From Nitrospirota bacterium (GTDB lineage Bacteria > Nitrospirota > Nitrospiria > Nitrospirales > Nitrospiraceae), in the NCBI GenBank assembly GCA_016200355.1, contig JACQEY010000111.1, forward strand, positions 1-64,000: a DNA stretch of 64,000 nucleotides, read 5' to 3'. Below, in pieces: positions 20,184 through 30,162 of the stretch. The notes below the pieces were generated by a model. It ran no database searches and was not told where the DNA came from. It saw only the letters and a program-made list of their open reading frames with translations. A program made the translations under genes and the position numbers. Positions within the stretch are counted from its first letter, which is position 1. Each line of letters opens with the position of its first letter.

Positions 20184-20329
20184 TATCCTGTTAGAATGCG
20201 AAAGACCGAGATGTGGATTTACGGAACGTGTCCTCTCGGCAGGAAGACCGATCTCATCAATCACGGTGATACGCCATCGGCGCCGTGAATAGTTTCTCGC
20301 GCCATAGACGATGATCTGCAGGGAGTCTC

Positions 20330-20644
20330 ATGGAAGGACGTAAACATACCCGATTCGCAGTGCAACTTCCTGTGTCGTTCAGTGGAGACCAGCTTTCCGA
20401 CGGGGGCACTATCCTCAATTTGTCTGCGGAGGGTTGCGCTATCACGTCGGACACTGTGGCTGGCGCAGCAGTCTATCTGCAATTGACAATGCAACTCCGG
20501 GAGCGAGATGAGCCGGTCCAGGTCGATCTGGCCGCAGTTCGGTGGGTTTCCGCGAGGAGGTTCGGTGTTGAGTTTATCAAGATTCGTGCTGAAGAAGGGG
20601 AGCGGCTGAAGCAGTTCGTCAAGGCGCTGGAATCAACAACCTGA
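20330..20644 (+). CDS. PilZ-domain protein
   Basis: A 104-residue PilZ protein: MEGRKHTRFAVQLPVSF carries the RxxxR-like box, and LNLSAEGCAITS the NxSxxG box. It starts with ATG behind GGGAG. It stands alone, 30 bp from the convergent end of the GspE/PilB-type ATPase gene, a possible functional link because PilZ proteins often act on type IV pilus motors. Confidence 0.8.
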   Translation: MEGRKHTRFAVQLPVSFSGDQLSDGGTILNLSAEGCAITSDTVAGAAVYLQLTMQLRERDEPVQVDLAAVRWVSARRFGVEFIKIRAEEGERLKQFVKALESTT

Positions 20645-20674
20645 GCGCAGGGGTCCACAACAAGATTCACGCGG

Positions 20675-22426
20675 CTATTTCATGGCGACGGCCCGGACTT
20701 GCTCATATGTGGTCAGGCCGGCGAGTACTTTCAGAATTCCGTCTTGCACGAGCGTCACCATCCCTTCCTTCTCGGCCAGGCGCTGCATCTCCGTCGTTTT
20801 GGCGCGGTTTTGAATCAGGTTTCGCAGTTCATCCGATCCGCTCAGGAGTTCGTGCAAGGCGACCCGGCCTTTGAGGCCTGTCTGGTTGCAGGCGTCACAC
20901 CCCCGGCCTCGATAGAGCTGAAAGTCCTCGCGATTGCCTACTCCGAGCCCTTCCCAGGCCTGTCCACCGTACCCGTGTACCAGTTTATCGTACTCTTGCG
21001 CCGTTGGACGGTATGGCTCTTTACAATTGACGCAGATCCGTTTGCAGAGGCGTTTGGCGAGCACTCCCTGCATGGCATCGGCGAAATTGAAGGAGTCGCA
21101 TCCCAGGTCAAGGAGGCGGACCACAGTTTCGACCGCCCCATTCGTATGTAATGTGCTCAAGACCAAGTGGCCGGTCAGCGAAGCCTCAATGGCCACATCG
21201 GCTGTTTCCTTGTCCCGCATCTCACCGATCATGATGACATCCGGGTCGGCTCGTAAGAACGATCGCATGGCGGCGGCAAAGGTAAACCCGATTTTGGGAT
21301 GGACCTGCACCTGCCGGAGGCCTTCCTGGGTGATCTCGATAGGATCTTCCGCTGTCCAGATTTTCCGTTCGTCTGTGTTGAGATAGCGAAGCAGGGCGTG
21401 CAGGGTCGTCGTCTTTCCGGATCCGGTAGGGCCCACGCACAAGATGATGCCATGCGGTTTCTCTGCGATTTCCAGGAGCGTCGTGAGCGTGGCTGGAGCA
21501 AACTCCATAGCATCGAGAGGGAGAGGCTCCTTTGCCGAGAGCAACCGCATGACGATGTCTTCATTGTTGCCGGCGGTCGGCAGTGTCGCCACCCGTAGTT
21601 CAATTTCCCTATCCTGGTTCAGCTTGAACCGGATCTTCCCGTCCTGCGGTTTCCGGCGTTCTGAAATGTCCAGATTGGACATGATCTTGATACGGGAAAC
21701 TAGGGCTCGGCGATAGATCGCGGGAATCCGCATATAGGTGGAACATGTGCCATCTACCCGAAAACGAATGGCTGTTTCCTTGCGATCCGAGTACGGTTCG
21801 ATATGGATATCGGACGCATCATGTCGGTATGCCTCGACAATGATCTGACTCGCGAGCCGTACGATCGCGGAATCGTTCTCATCAATGCCGTCGGAGTCGA
21901 TGTCGAAAGACTGCTCCTGATGAGCGTCGTTGACCAGCTCGCCCAATGTGTCCGCAATGGACCCGCTATCGGTGTCTCCGATCGTGGCGTTGAGGAACCG
22001 CTCGATGTCACGCCGCAGGCCCAAGGCATACCGTATCGTCAGGCCGGGGAATGATCGCTTGATATCATGACCCCTATCGAGATCATGGGGGTTGTCGATC
22101 AGGACATCCAGAATATCACCCTGCTGCTTCAGCGGGAGCCAGTGATGTCTGCGAAGGTAATCGTGACTGAGAGTACTGAGGAGCTGAGGATCGGCCAGGG
22201 TTCGTTCGTCGTATGGAATATAGGGGCAATCGAAGAACGCGCTCAGTGTTTTACCGAGCACCGCTTTCGGGACTCGGTATTTCTCGATCAGCAGACCTTC
22301 CAAGTCGGTCGAGCCCTGCAAGGACTCCTGAATGGCTTTCACGAGATCCCCCTGGCGGATGAAGCCTTCATAGATCAAGGAGTCGTAGGCATGTGGTTCG
22401 ATGGTTTTGTGGGCCAGCTTCTGCAT
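20675..22426 (-). CDS. GspE/PulE/PilB-family secretion ATPase
   Basis: A 583-residue ATPase powering a type II secretion system or type IV pilus. The N-terminal ~160 residues form an MshEN-like domain (cyclic-di-GMP binding in some relatives). Walker A GPTGSGKTTT is near residue 335, followed by an Asp box and the His box STLHTNGA. Near residue 470 a CKRICVNCKEPY...CDACNQTGLKG tetracysteine zinc site is present, typical of GspE. No pilin, PilC or secretin gene is nearby, so the machine it serves is encoded elsewhere. Confidence 0.9.
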   Translation of the reverse strand: MQKLAHKTIEPHAYDSLIYEGFIRQGDLVKAIQESLQGSTDLEGLLIEKYRVPKAVLGKTLSAFFDCPYIPYDERTLADPQLLSTLSHDYLRRHHWLPLKQQGDILDVLIDNPHDLDRGHDIKRSFPGLTIRYALGLRRDIERFLNATIGDTDSGSIADTLGELVNDAHQEQSFDIDSDGIDENDSAIVRLASQIIVEAYRHDASDIHIEPYSDRKETAIRFRVDGTCSTYMRIPAIYRRALVSRIKIMSNLDISERRKPQDGKIRFKLNQDREIELRVATLPTAGNNEDIVMRLLSAKEPLPLDAMEFAPATLTTLLEIAEKPHGIILCVGPTGSGKTTTLHALLRYLNTDERKIWTAEDPIEITQEGLRQVQVHPKIGFTFAAAMRSFLRADPDVIMIGEMRDKETADVAIEASLTGHLVLSTLHTNGAVETVVRLLDLGCDSFNFADAMQGVLAKRLCKRICVNCKEPYRPTAQEYDKLVHGYGGQAWEGLGVGNREDFQLYRGRGCDACNQTGLKGRVALHELLSGSDELRNLIQNRAKTTEMQRLAEKEGMVTLVQDGILKVLAGLTTYEQVRAVAMK

Positions 22427-22690
22427 GGTTCCTATTATGTGGGCTCCGGAAGGGGATAGATGTCCATTTAGGTCGCACCGCAGATCGTCACCACTGTCAG
22501 TATAGAAGCATTTTCGTTGTTCTCAACGAATATCAAAAAAGAGGCGCGATCCTTTGCGAGCTTATCGGAAGCGGGAACTGGCAATGGGCTTGCGGGGGAA
22601 GGCTGTGGCTACGAGCATTAGATTGGCAACCTCGAAGATGACCGGCTGATCGGAGTCATTTTTCGATGGCTCGACCCAACAGGGCGATGG

Positions 22691-23506
22691 TCATGGAGCG
22701 GCTCGCTTCCGCTCTGATTTCGAGCTGACACGGTTGGCGTGGGTCTGGAGGTTGGCATGCAGGCTCTTATCGGCTGTGGCAGCCACAGCGATGACGCCAC
22801 GAAATCTCGGTATCGGTTGATTGAAGGAGAAGGGTTTCCCCTCCGCGTCGCTGATGGCGCCGCCGCTTTCTTCGATGAGCAGGACTCCGGCCGCAAGATC
22901 CCATTCGTTCTCCGGCTCTATGGTGAAGGCAGCCTGGACGCGACCCGCAGCGACCAGGGCCAGTGCGTTAGCAATGGAGTACATGGGGCGGCACCGAGCG
23001 GTCTCGGCGAGTGTCGACCATCGGCCGATCCGGAATTCCCATGCATTGACCATGATGACCGGATCGAACGCATGAGCTGGGGAGGGGGTGACACGTGTGC
23101 CGTTCATGAAGAGTCCGCCGCCGCGCACCGCGGTGAAGAGTTCGTCGGTCGAGGGATTGAGGATCGCGGCGACGACCGGTGCGCCTCGTTCAATCAACGC
23201 TGCAGAGATACAGAACTCCGGCATCCGATTCATCAAGGCCTTTGTGCCGTCGATAGGGTCCACAATCCAGACACGCCGGTTTGTGAGTCGAGCCGGATCG
23301 TCGGGCGACTCTTCCGAGAGCCATCCATCCTGTGGAAATTCCTGGCGCTGCATCTCATGCAGAATGCGGTTGACCGCATGATCCACGGTGGTGACCGGCG
23401 AATGGTCTGACTTCGTTTGCACCTCGAACCCAACCCCGACCAGTTCACGCACCTTCGTACCGGCGTTCCGGATCGATTCGACCAACGTTGCCAATTCTCG
23501 TTCCAT
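22691..23506 (-). CDS. inositol-monophosphatase-family phosphatase (CysQ/SuhB-like)
   Basis: A 271-residue Mg-dependent phosphatase. The metal-binding motifs are SEESPDDPARL (Glu) and WIVDPIDGTKALMNRMPEFC, with the C-terminal NEWDLAAGVLLIEESGG closing the site. These fit inositol monophosphatase and 3'-phosphoadenosine phosphatase (CysQ) equally; the NRMPEFC form leans to the CysQ/histidinol-phosphatase side. The ATG at 23506 is preferred; the longer frame upstream overlaps the corA leader region. Confidence 0.85.
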   Translation of the reverse strand: MERELATLVESIRNAGTKVRELVGVGFEVQTKSDHSPVTTVDHAVNRILHEMQRQEFPQDGWLSEESPDDPARLTNRRVWIVDPIDGTKALMNRMPEFCISAALIERGAPVVAAILNPSTDELFTAVRGGGLFMNGTRVTPSPAHAFDPVIMVNAWEFRIGRWSTLAETARCRPMYSIANALALVAAGRVQAAFTIEPENEWDLAAGVLLIEESGGAISDAEGKPFSFNQPIPRFRGVIAVAATADKSLHANLQTHANRVSSKSERKRAAP

Positions 23507-23658
23507 GTTGAATGCCTCGTAGCGTGGATCAGGAAGAGTAGCAGGTCTTGCAGGATCAGCAAAGCGTAAAGACGGCGTCCGGCGACCAGCGTAGAATGAT
23601 TCTCTTGACCATCGCAGAGAACCTGCGTACAAGCAGGAGGTCCTGCGAGGTCTCTACT

Positions 23659-24714
23659 ATGAAGCTGGTCCAGAAACGATCCAGAAAAACGGGGCTCCCC
23701 CCAGGCACGCTTGTCCATATCGGTGAGAAAAAACCGGCCAAGGTCACGATCACGGTCTTTAACTACGCCGGCACTCACTGCGACGAACGCCAGGATTTGT
23801 CGTTCGAAGAGCTTGCACCACCGACCGATGAGTCCGTCACCTGGGTAGATGTCGGGGGCGTCCACAGGATGGACATTCTGGAATCGTTCGGGAAGCAGTT
23901 CCAGCTTCATCCCCTTCTCCTCGAAGACATTGCCAACACCGATCAGCGCCCGAAACTCGACGACTATGAGAGCCGCCTATTCCTCGTGATGAAGATGCTT
24001 TCGGTCACCGACCGACAGGAGATCGTCGTCGAACAGGTGAGTCTGGTCTTCGGGCCGAACTTTGTCCTGTCCTTTCAGGAAAACGGAGCCGATGTCTTCA
24101 CACCTGTGCGGGATCGTCTTCGTGGGGGTAAGGGACGCTTGCGGCAGTCTGGAGCCGACTACCTGCTCTATGCGCTGGTCGATGCCATTGTCGATCAATA
24201 CTTCGAGGTGCTGGAGGCGCTCGGTGAGAAGATCGAAGCGCTGCAAGATCTGGTGGTCAGCGATCCCAAGCCGGAGACGCTGCACAAGATCCACGACCTC
24301 AAACGGCAGTTGCTGTTTCTGCGGCGGGCGGTGTGGCCACTCCGTGAAGCGACGAACAATCTCTCCCGATCAGAATGCCCCTTCTTACAGGAATCGATAA
24401 AGGTATTCTTCCGCGATGTATACGATCACGTGGTTCAGATCGTGGATACCATCGAGACGCTTCGCGAAATGGTCTCAGCCAGTCTCGATATCTATCTGTC
24501 GAGCATCAGCTATCGGCTGAACGCTGTGATGAAGGTGCTGACGATCATCACGACGATTTTCATGCCCCTGACCTTTATCGTTGGTATCTACGGGATGAAC
24601 TTCGAGCATATGCCGGAGCTGAAATGGGAATGGGGCTACCCGCTGGTACTTGGACTGATGGTGACGATCGTGATTGCCATGCTTGGATTTTTCAAAGGAA
24701 AGAAGTGGATTTAG
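23659..24714 (+). CDS. corA: magnesium/cobalt transporter CorA
   Basis: A 351-residue CorA. A cytoplasmic alpha/beta domain (VTWVDVGGVHRMDILESFG, LLLEDIANTDQRPKLDDYE) is followed by the long stalk helix and two C-terminal membrane helices. The selectivity motif YGMNF lies near residue 312 and the chain ends with the basic FFKGKKWI. It forms a pentameric Mg channel in the inner membrane. It is divergent from the phosphatase gene, with 152 bp between. Confidence 0.95.
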   Translation: MKLVQKRSRKTGLPPGTLVHIGEKKPAKVTITVFNYAGTHCDERQDLSFEELAPPTDESVTWVDVGGVHRMDILESFGKQFQLHPLLLEDIANTDQRPKLDDYESRLFLVMKMLSVTDRQEIVVEQVSLVFGPNFVLSFQENGADVFTPVRDRLRGGKGRLRQSGADYLLYALVDAIVDQYFEVLEALGEKIEALQDLVVSDPKPETLHKIHDLKRQLLFLRRAVWPLREATNNLSRSECPFLQESIKVFFRDVYDHVVQIVDTIETLREMVSASLDIYLSSISYRLNAVMKVLTIITTIFMPLTFIVGIYGMNFEHMPELKWEWGYPLVLGLMVTIVIAMLGFFKGKKWI

Positions 24715-24747
24715 AAGCCTGATTTATGCGGGTTGAGAGAAGGAGCG

Positions 24748-25320
24748 ATGAAGAGACGACGGTTTTTCACTGTCACGATGGGCGCGCTAGTGCTGAGCGG
24801 GCTGTTCCTGGTGGTCTGTGGCGGTGCAGAGGCGCAAGCGGGCGTGCAAGGAGTGCCGGCCGATCAGTCGGGCGTCATCCAGAACCGGGACAAAACCCTG
24901 CCTGCAGCACAGCGGTTTGTCATCCTGCCGGCTTTCAACAGCGAGGCGGTGTTGGATAAAGAAACCGGCTTGATCTGGGAGCGGTCACCGCAGACAACGA
25001 GCGCCAGATGGATCGTGGCTCGCCGTACCTGCATTGAGAAGAATGTCGGGGGGCAAAAAGGCTGGCGGCTGCCATCGCTCGAGGAGCTGACGAGTCTGGT
25101 GGACCCCTCCATAGCTCCTCCGGGTCCGACTCTTTCGCCGGGCCATCCGTTTCTGACGGTCCAGTCAACCGTCTATTGGTCAGCGACGAGGGTCGATGAG
25201 GACGCCAAGGGTTCGTGGGCCGTGCATTTCGGATTAGGCGGCGGCGCGACTTTCATCAATTGGGCCCACAGTGTCCCAAGTTGGTGTGTCCGTGATGGCA
25301 TGAATGTGAATCAGCCTTGA
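24748..25320 (+). CDS. DUF1566 (Lcl C-terminal domain) secreted protein
   Basis: A 190-residue protein with a signal peptide (LVLSGLFLVVCGGAEAQAG) and one DUF1566 domain: DKETGLIWERSPQ, GWRLPSLEELTSLVDP and YWSATRVDED are the diagnostic blocks. The domain has a C-type-lectin-like fold and occurs in secreted surface proteins of many bacteria. GAAGGAG precedes the ATG. Ligand unknown. Confidence 0.85.
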   Translation: MKRRRFFTVTMGALVLSGLFLVVCGGAEAQAGVQGVPADQSGVIQNRDKTLPAAQRFVILPAFNSEAVLDKETGLIWERSPQTTSARWIVARRTCIEKNVGGQKGWRLPSLEELTSLVDPSIAPPGPTLSPGHPFLTVQSTVYWSATRVDEDAKGSWAVHFGLGGGATFINWAHSVPSWCVRDGMNVNQP

Positions 25321-25386
25321 GGCCTCGGTGATTAGAGCGAGGTAGGCGCTCGGGCGTGCCGGAAGGAGAGACCAAAAGGCGGGAGT

Positions 25387-25734
25387 TTATTCAGTGATCT
25401 CGACGCGATCGACGAAATAGGCTGTCTCTCCGAAGCAAGTCGTAGGGAGATAGCGATACTCTTTGTAGTGCAGGACCAATCGTTTTCCCATGGCCTGCGT
25501 GAGCAGGGATGCCACTTTTTCATCCCTGACCGAGAAGGACCACAATACTGGAGCGAGACCGGGCACCGTGGTCATGGCCAGCTCCCCTTCGTTCGTCTTG
25601 CAGATCCAGCCTTTGTGGGAAAATTTCTGAATATAGCCGGCTCGACTGCCGTCGGAGTAACTGTAATTGAAGGCGACGAGTAGATAAGCCGCGCCGATAA
25701 AGAACAGGAACAGCACAAACAGCTTTATCATCAA
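25387..25734 (-). CDS. small membrane-anchored hypothetical protein
   Basis: A 115-residue protein with one N-terminal membrane segment (FVLFLFFIGAAYLLVAF) and a periplasmic domain containing YSDGSRAGYIQKFSHKGWIC and KRLVLHYKEY. I have met this conserved form in many bacteria as an uncharacterised protein; older annotations linking it to 6-phosphogluconate dehydrogenase are not supported by sequence. Two Cys residues could form a disulfide. Confidence 0.75.
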   Translation of the reverse strand: MMIKLFVLFLFFIGAAYLLVAFNYSYSDGSRAGYIQKFSHKGWICKTNEGELAMTTVPGLAPVLWSFSVRDEKVASLLTQAMGKRLVLHYKEYRYLPTTCFGETAYFVDRVEITE

Positions 25735-25750
25735 GCTTCACCTTGGATAT

Positions 25751-25935
25751 AGGAGCCTGTCCGACATGGACCATTCTACTGCGGCGAACGATCCGCGACC
25801 ATCTGCGTCGTTCTCGGCCCTGAAAAATCCTCAACGTATTCCAGTGAATACGCCTCCGGTTTTTCCGGGCCTGCGGCCTTGCATCTGGTCGCATCTCCTT
25901 CGCCTCGTTACGAAGACCATATCGGACGGGCTCCT
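25751..25935. repeat. hairpin repeat element with 19-bp terminal inverted repeats
   Basis: Ends AGGAGCCTGTCCGACATGG and CCATATCGGACGGGCTCCT are inverted repeats with two mismatches in 19. The centre is CGTATTC-CAGT-GAATACG, a perfect 7-bp hairpin, nested in a larger arm pair (GGCCCTGAAAAA against TTTTTCCGGGCC). The 185-bp element ends on the leuD stop codon, so it may also act as terminator for leuCD. Confidence 0.8.
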
Positions 25936-26554
25936 AGCGAAGATCCGTGAATAACCAGGGGGCTTCGGTCTTTCGTCGAGCCTCATAGGAAGCAATGGTC
26001 GTCTCGTGTTGCAAGGTCAATCCGATGGCGTCGAGACCCCGATACAAGCAGTCCTTTCTGAAGGGATCGATTTCAAAACGAGAGCAGGCGCCGTCCGGGG
26101 CGGTCACTGTCTGGTTTCCAAGATCCACTGTCAGTTGGTACCCGGGCGTCGCCAGGACGTCTTGCATCATCGCCAGAACTTCGTCGGCCTTTAGCACGAT
26201 CGGCAACATGCCGTTTTGGAAACAATTGTTGTAGAAGATGTCGGCAAAGCTCGACGCGATGATACAACGGAATCCCTGGTCAAGGAGCGCCCATGGGGCA
26301 TGTTCACGCGACGATCCGCACCCGAAATTATCGCGCGTCAGAAGAATCGTCGCCCCCTGGAAGCGCGGTTGATTCAAAAAAAACTCCGGATCCTGTGACC
26401 CATTCTTTTGCTTGCGCCAATCGTAGAACAGCCCTTCCCGGAGCCCGGTCCGCTTAATCGTCTTCAGAAATTGCTTCGGGATGATTTGATCGGTATCGAC
26501 ATTGACGCGGTCAAGTGGAGCAACCAGACCCGTCAGGGTGGTAAAGGCTTGCAT
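25934..26554 (-). CDS. leuD: 3-isopropylmalate dehydratase small subunit
   Basis: A 206-residue Leu[18 protein letters not shown] at the N-terminus and the swivel-domain motif [15 protein letters not shown]. With LeuC it isomerises 2-isopropylmalate to 3-isopropylmalate in leucine synthesis. It lies 7 bp after leuC on the same strand. The much longer open frame upstream lies inside leuC in another frame. Confidence 0.96.
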   Translation of the reverse strand: MQAFTTLTGLVAPLDRVNVDTDQIIPKQFLKTIKRTGLREGLFYDWRKQKNGSQDPEFFLNQPRFQGATILLTRDNFGCGSSREHAPWALLDQGFRCIIASSFADIFYNNCFQNGMLPIVLKADEVLAMMQDVLATPGYQLTVDLGNQTVTAPDGACSRFEIDPFRKDCLYRGLDAIGLTLQHETTIASYEARRKTEAPWLFTDLR

Positions 26555-26561
26555 AAGTCCT

Positions 26562-27965
26562 CTATTTCCAGGTTCGGATATCGACAAAGTGCCCCTCGAC
26601 CGCCGCGGCGACTGCCATCGCCGGCGATACGAGATGGGTGCGTCCGCCGGCCCCCTGGCGCCCTTCGAAGTTTCGATTGCTGGTCGAGGCGCAGCGCTCT
26701 CCGGGCTGAAGCACGTCGGCATTCATCGCCAGGCACATGCTACAGCCGGCTTCCCGCCACTCGAATCCTGCTTCTTTGAATAGTCGGTCGAGCCCTTCCT
26801 GTTCGGCCTGCTGCTTGACGAGGCCGGAACCGGGCACGACCATCGCATGAACGGTCTTCGCGACATGCTTACCCTTCGCCAAGCTCGCAGCCAGGCGGAG
26901 ATCTTCGATGCGCGCATTCGTGCAGGATCCGATGAAGACTTTGTCGATGGCGATATCGGTCATCGGCATGTTCGGAATGAGGCCCATGTATTCCAACGCC
27001 CTCGCAGTAGCCTGGCGTTGGTTCTCGTCGAAGATCGTACGCGGGTCCGGCACTCGTTGATCGATGCCGGTCACCATCCCGGGACTTGTGCCCCAGCTGA
27101 CTTGCGGCGCGATGTCCTCGGCCCGCATCGTGACGGTCGTATCGTACGTCGCATTCGCATCGGTCTTGAGCTGCCGCCAGTCTTGTACGGCCTGCTCGAA
27201 CAGCTCTCCCTTCGGGGCCAACGGACGCCCTTTGACATAGGCGATGGTGTTTTCGTCCGGCGCCACCATCCCGGCCCGTGCGCCGCCCTCGATCGACATA
27301 TTGCAGAGCGTCATGCGCCCTTCCATGCTGAGGGCGCGGATTGCCGAGCCAGTGTATTCGATGACATAGCCGGTTCCGCCAGCTGTGCCGATTTTTCCGA
27401 TGATGGCCAGAATCACATCCTTTGCCGAACAGAGACTCGACAGTACCCCGTCGACGCGAATCTCCATGGTCTTGGGCCGTTTCTGCACCAAGCACTGGGT
27501 GGCCAGCACATGCTCCACTTCACTGGTGCCGATACCGAAGGCCAATGCGCCGAACGCTCCATGCGTCGACGTGTGCGAGTCGCCACACACGATGGTCGTT
27601 CCCGGCAGGGTAAAGCCCTGTTCGGGTCCGATCACGTGCACCACGCCTTGGCGGATGTCGTTCATGCCGAAGAGCGTAATGCCGAAGTCACGGCAATTCT
27701 CCTCCAGCGTCTGGATCTGTTTTGCACTGAGGGGATCGGCGATGCCAAGGGTCCGGTCTGTGGTTGGGACGTTGTGATCCGGCACCGCCAATGTGGCGCC
27801 AGGACGTCGAGGCCGGCGGCCAGAGAGTTTGAGTCCTTCAAACGCCTGCGGCGATGTCACTTCGTGGACCAACTGACGATCGATATAGAGCAGAGTGGTC
27901 CCGTCCGGCTCCGCACGGACGACGTGAGTCTCCCAGATTTTGTCGAAGAGGGTTTGAGCGGCCAT
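26562..27965 (-). CDS. leuC: 3-isopropylmalate dehydratase large subunit
   Basis: A 467-residue aconitase-family enzyme. The [4Fe-4S] ligands are in [14 protein letters not shown] and [23 protein letters not shown] is the substrate motif. It pairs with LeuD encoded 7 bp downstream. leuA and leuB are not in the window. The 187 bp upstream contain no recognisable leader peptide. Confidence 0.96.
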   Translation of the reverse strand: MAAQTLFDKIWETHVVRAEPDGTTLLYIDRQLVHEVTSPQAFEGLKLSGRRPRRPGATLAVPDHNVPTTDRTLGIADPLSAKQIQTLEENCRDFGITLFGMNDIRQGVVHVIGPEQGFTLPGTTIVCGDSHTSTHGAFGALAFGIGTSEVEHVLATQCLVQKRPKTMEIRVDGVLSSLCSAKDVILAIIGKIGTAGGTGYVIEYTGSAIRALSMEGRMTLCNMSIEGGARAGMVAPDENTIAYVKGRPLAPKGELFEQAVQDWRQLKTDANATYDTTVTMRAEDIAPQVSWGTSPGMVTGIDQRVPDPRTIFDENQRQATARALEYMGLIPNMPMTDIAIDKVFIGSCTNARIEDLRLAASLAKGKHVAKTVHAMVVPGSGLVKQQAEQEGLDRLFKEAGFEWREAGCSMCLAMNADVLQPGERCASTSNRNFEGRQGAGGRTHLVSPAMAVAAAVEGHFVDIRTWK

Positions 27966-28152
27966 AGATGCTCCCCAAAGATCGGCCTCCCTCGAACGCG
28001 TTCATTCGAGGGGAGGCCACATTATACAGAGTCCTCCCATGGTCTGTACAAGAGTCCTCACCATATTCTTGCGTTGACCGACCGGACGTGGTACACCGCC
28101 TGGTCGGTGGGTACGAGGCCCCTTCCCTGCGGCTGCACCAGAGGGTTGTGCC

Positions 28153-28623
28153 GTGACCTCTCAGATATGGACCGATCCTGCCGTCATGGAGTGGTCGCAA
28201 CTGCTCCTCAACAGTTTCCGTCACTGGACCGGGCGTGAACTGCTCGAACGAGTGGGCGGTCCGGACTATCAGGCCCATGCGCTGTTCCAGTCCCCCTTTG
28301 TCGTCGTATCCCACGGGATGGAAGAGGATCCTCTCCTCAATTACGGCAATCAAGTCGCGTTGGAGCTGTGGGAGCTGACCTGGGAGCAGCTCATGAAGAC
28401 CCCGTCGCGGCTCACAACGGAGCCGGTCAATCGAGCCGAGCGGGAATGGATGTTGGAGCAGGCCAGATCTCGCGGGTATCTCGATACCTATCAAGGTGTG
28501 AGAATTGCTTCAACAGGACGCCGCTTTCTCGTCGAGAACGCTCTCATCTGGAATGTCGTGGATGCAGAGGGACAGAGAGTCGGGCAGGCTGCGACCTTTT
28601 CGCAATGGACCTGGTTGACCTGA
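28153..28623 (+). CDS. MEKHLA-domain protein
   Basis: A 156-residue protein of the MEKHLA family, a PAS-like domain first named in plant HD-ZIP III proteins. Features: QLLLNSFRHWTGRELLERVG, the variant VVVSHGMEEDPLLNYGN and a C-terminal TGRRFLVENALIWNV. Free-standing bacterial copies are cytoplasmic, possibly redox or light sensing, but no role is proven. The start is a GTG. Confidence 0.8.
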   Translation: MTSQIWTDPAVMEWSQLLLNSFRHWTGRELLERVGGPDYQAHALFQSPFVVVSHGMEEDPLLNYGNQVALELWELTWEQLMKTPSRLTTEPVNRAEREWMLEQARSRGYLDTYQGVRIASTGRRFLVENALIWNVVDAEGQRVGQAATFSQWTWLT

Positions 28624-28714
28624 CTGGCCAGGAGTCTAGCAGGCTGCGGAAAAGATTCTAGGTACGTCGAAATTTCACTGGCTTGCAAGCCTGGAATGAT
28701 AGGAGTACTCCCAT

Positions 28715-28839
28715 GCAGGATGCTCAAAAAGACCGTCCAGCGCGGCCGCAGCGAGCGAGGAGGCGAGGCGTACCCTTGCGGTACGTTGAGTCTCTGAGCG
28801 ATGCGAGAACAAAGCTGGAGGGATTTTTCAGCATTCTGC
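28715..28839. repeat. hairpin repeat element
   Basis: A 125-bp copy in the reverse sense of the other members: ends GCAGGATGCTCAAAAAG and TTTTTCAGCATTCTGC, centre CGTACC-CTTGC-GGTACG, flanks GGCCGCAGCGAGCGAGG and GAGCGATGCGAGAAC. A partial end of the same kind (GCAGGCTGCGGAAAAG) occurs at about 28637. It abuts the 3' end of the following minus-strand gene. Confidence 0.8.
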
Positions 28840-28842
28840 GGG

Positions 28843-29547
28843 CTAGAAGGGGAAGTAGGTCTCAAATCCTCCATAGGTGCCGCTGTAGAAGGTTGTGTTG
28901 TGTTGGTACCCACCCCTGGCGAGCACAAACACGTTACCGACCTGAACTTCGCCGACGGGTCCGGTCATGACCCCTCGGAAACCGGCATTACCCATTCCGG
29001 TTACGTCCCAGCCAACATACGTTGCGCAACAGCTCGTCTCGGGTTTATAGACCAGAGCCTTTCCTCGCAACCGGCTCCAGAAGAAATTATCGAGGTCAGC
29101 GTATGACCCTATGGCGAGGAGGTTCCATTTCTCATGCCAGTAGAACGCTTCAAGTTGGCCATACACGCCGGCCTGATGATAGGTGATCGTGTTATTCGCG
29201 TTCAGCCGCTGTTCTTCGATTCGGCGCAGCTGGGGACCGACTAGGGCCGAGAGCATCCAACTACCGAGTGTTTTGGTGATGCCGAGCGATGGGACAAGAG
29301 ACTGGATGTTGGCATCCAGGAGTTGCCCGTTGGTCTTAAAGCTATAGCCGAACCCCCCAGTCGTAACCTGAACAAACAAACCGGAGCTTGCTGACGTCCG
29401 CAAGATCGGGGTCCGGACACTGAGGTAGGTTAAGTACTGGTTCTTGTTGTCGATCTGAAATCCCGTGAAGACCTCTCCAGCCTCGCTCACGAGAGGCAGG
29501 CATGTCAGGATAGACGCAGCCAGTAGGAGTTGTGTCAGTCTCGCCAT
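28843..29547 (-). CDS. outer-membrane beta-barrel protein, possibly BcsS-like
   Basis: A 234-residue protein with a signal peptide (LLLAASILTCLPLVSEAG) and alternating hydrophobic strands through to a terminal aromatic (GGFETYFPF), as in outer-membrane barrels. GEVFTGFQIDNKNQY and AGVYGQLEAFYWHEKWNLL resemble BcsS, an accessory protein of cellulose synthesis in some proteobacteria; this similarity is from memory and weak. No bcs genes are adjacent. Confidence 0.6.
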   Translation of the reverse strand: MARLTQLLLAASILTCLPLVSEAGEVFTGFQIDNKNQYLTYLSVRTPILRTSASSGLFVQVTTGGFGYSFKTNGQLLDANIQSLVPSLGITKTLGSWMLSALVGPQLRRIEEQRLNANNTITYHQAGVYGQLEAFYWHEKWNLLAIGSYADLDNFFWSRLRGKALVYKPETSCCATYVGWDVTGMGNAGFRGVMTGPVGEVQVGNVFVLARGGYQHNTTFYSGTYGGFETYFPF

Positions 29548-29741
29548 TGTTCTTTTCTCTCATTGAGGCTCAAGGCTGAAGATCTGCCTGAAGTCAGGGC
29601 GCGGTCGTGCGCAGGCCTCGACATTCACAGCCTGGAAACGTAAGAACGTATTCCAAGGAGCGACAAGTACGGGAGCGAGTGACGAGGAGCCTGCTCCCTC
29701 AAGATGGGGGACATGAAAGGGCACCCGAGGAGGAAGGTCAT

Positions 29742-29966
29742 TTAGCCTGTAGGGTCGTCCGGGAGTCGTTGGAACCGTGGGCAGTGAAGACCCTCGACCA
29801 TCACGGTCTCCAGAAACATGGCCATTGGTCTGATCCACAGCCCTCGTTCGCCGTAGAGTGCGCGATAGACGACAAACTCCTCTTCCGTTTCCGAATGCCG
29901 CGCCACACCGAGCACTTCGTACTCGTGGCCCTTCTTGTAGTGCCGATAGCGGCCAGGCTGCACCAT
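29742..29966 (-). CDS. DUF1653-domain protein
   Basis: A 74-residue DUF1653 protein: PGRYRHYKKGHEYEVLGVAR, FVVYRALYGERGLWIRP and a closing RFQRL. The ATG at 29966 starts the conserved domain directly. The fold is a small beta structure of unknown role. A dead second copy lies about 1 kb away at 30945-31129, on the other side of the CBS gene. Confidence 0.88.
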   Translation of the reverse strand: MVQPGRYRHYKKGHEYEVLGVARHSETEEEFVVYRALYGERGLWIRPMAMFLETVMVEGLHCPRFQRLPDDPTG

Positions 29967-30162
29967 CGTGTCTCCGTTTCCGCTCCGTACTATACGAGAA
30001 CAAACCCTGGAATTACAGAGCTGCAAGGTTCAGCCTTTTGGCTAAAGCCCTTGGCCGGAATGAGCCATAAAGAGGACGGGCGCAGCATCCTGTTAGGGCT
30101 TGAACGTGGGTGCGCGGAAATTCAAGAGTCTGTGGTAGACAATCAGAGCGTTGAAGAGTTGG

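Noticed and set aside
22739-23410. 223-codon plus-strand frame over the phosphatase gene
   Set aside because: Shadow of the inositol-phosphatase-family gene, with no recognisable motifs.
26847-28238. 463-codon plus-strand frame across leuC
   Set aside because: Shadow; leuC with its Fe-S ligands occupies the minus strand.
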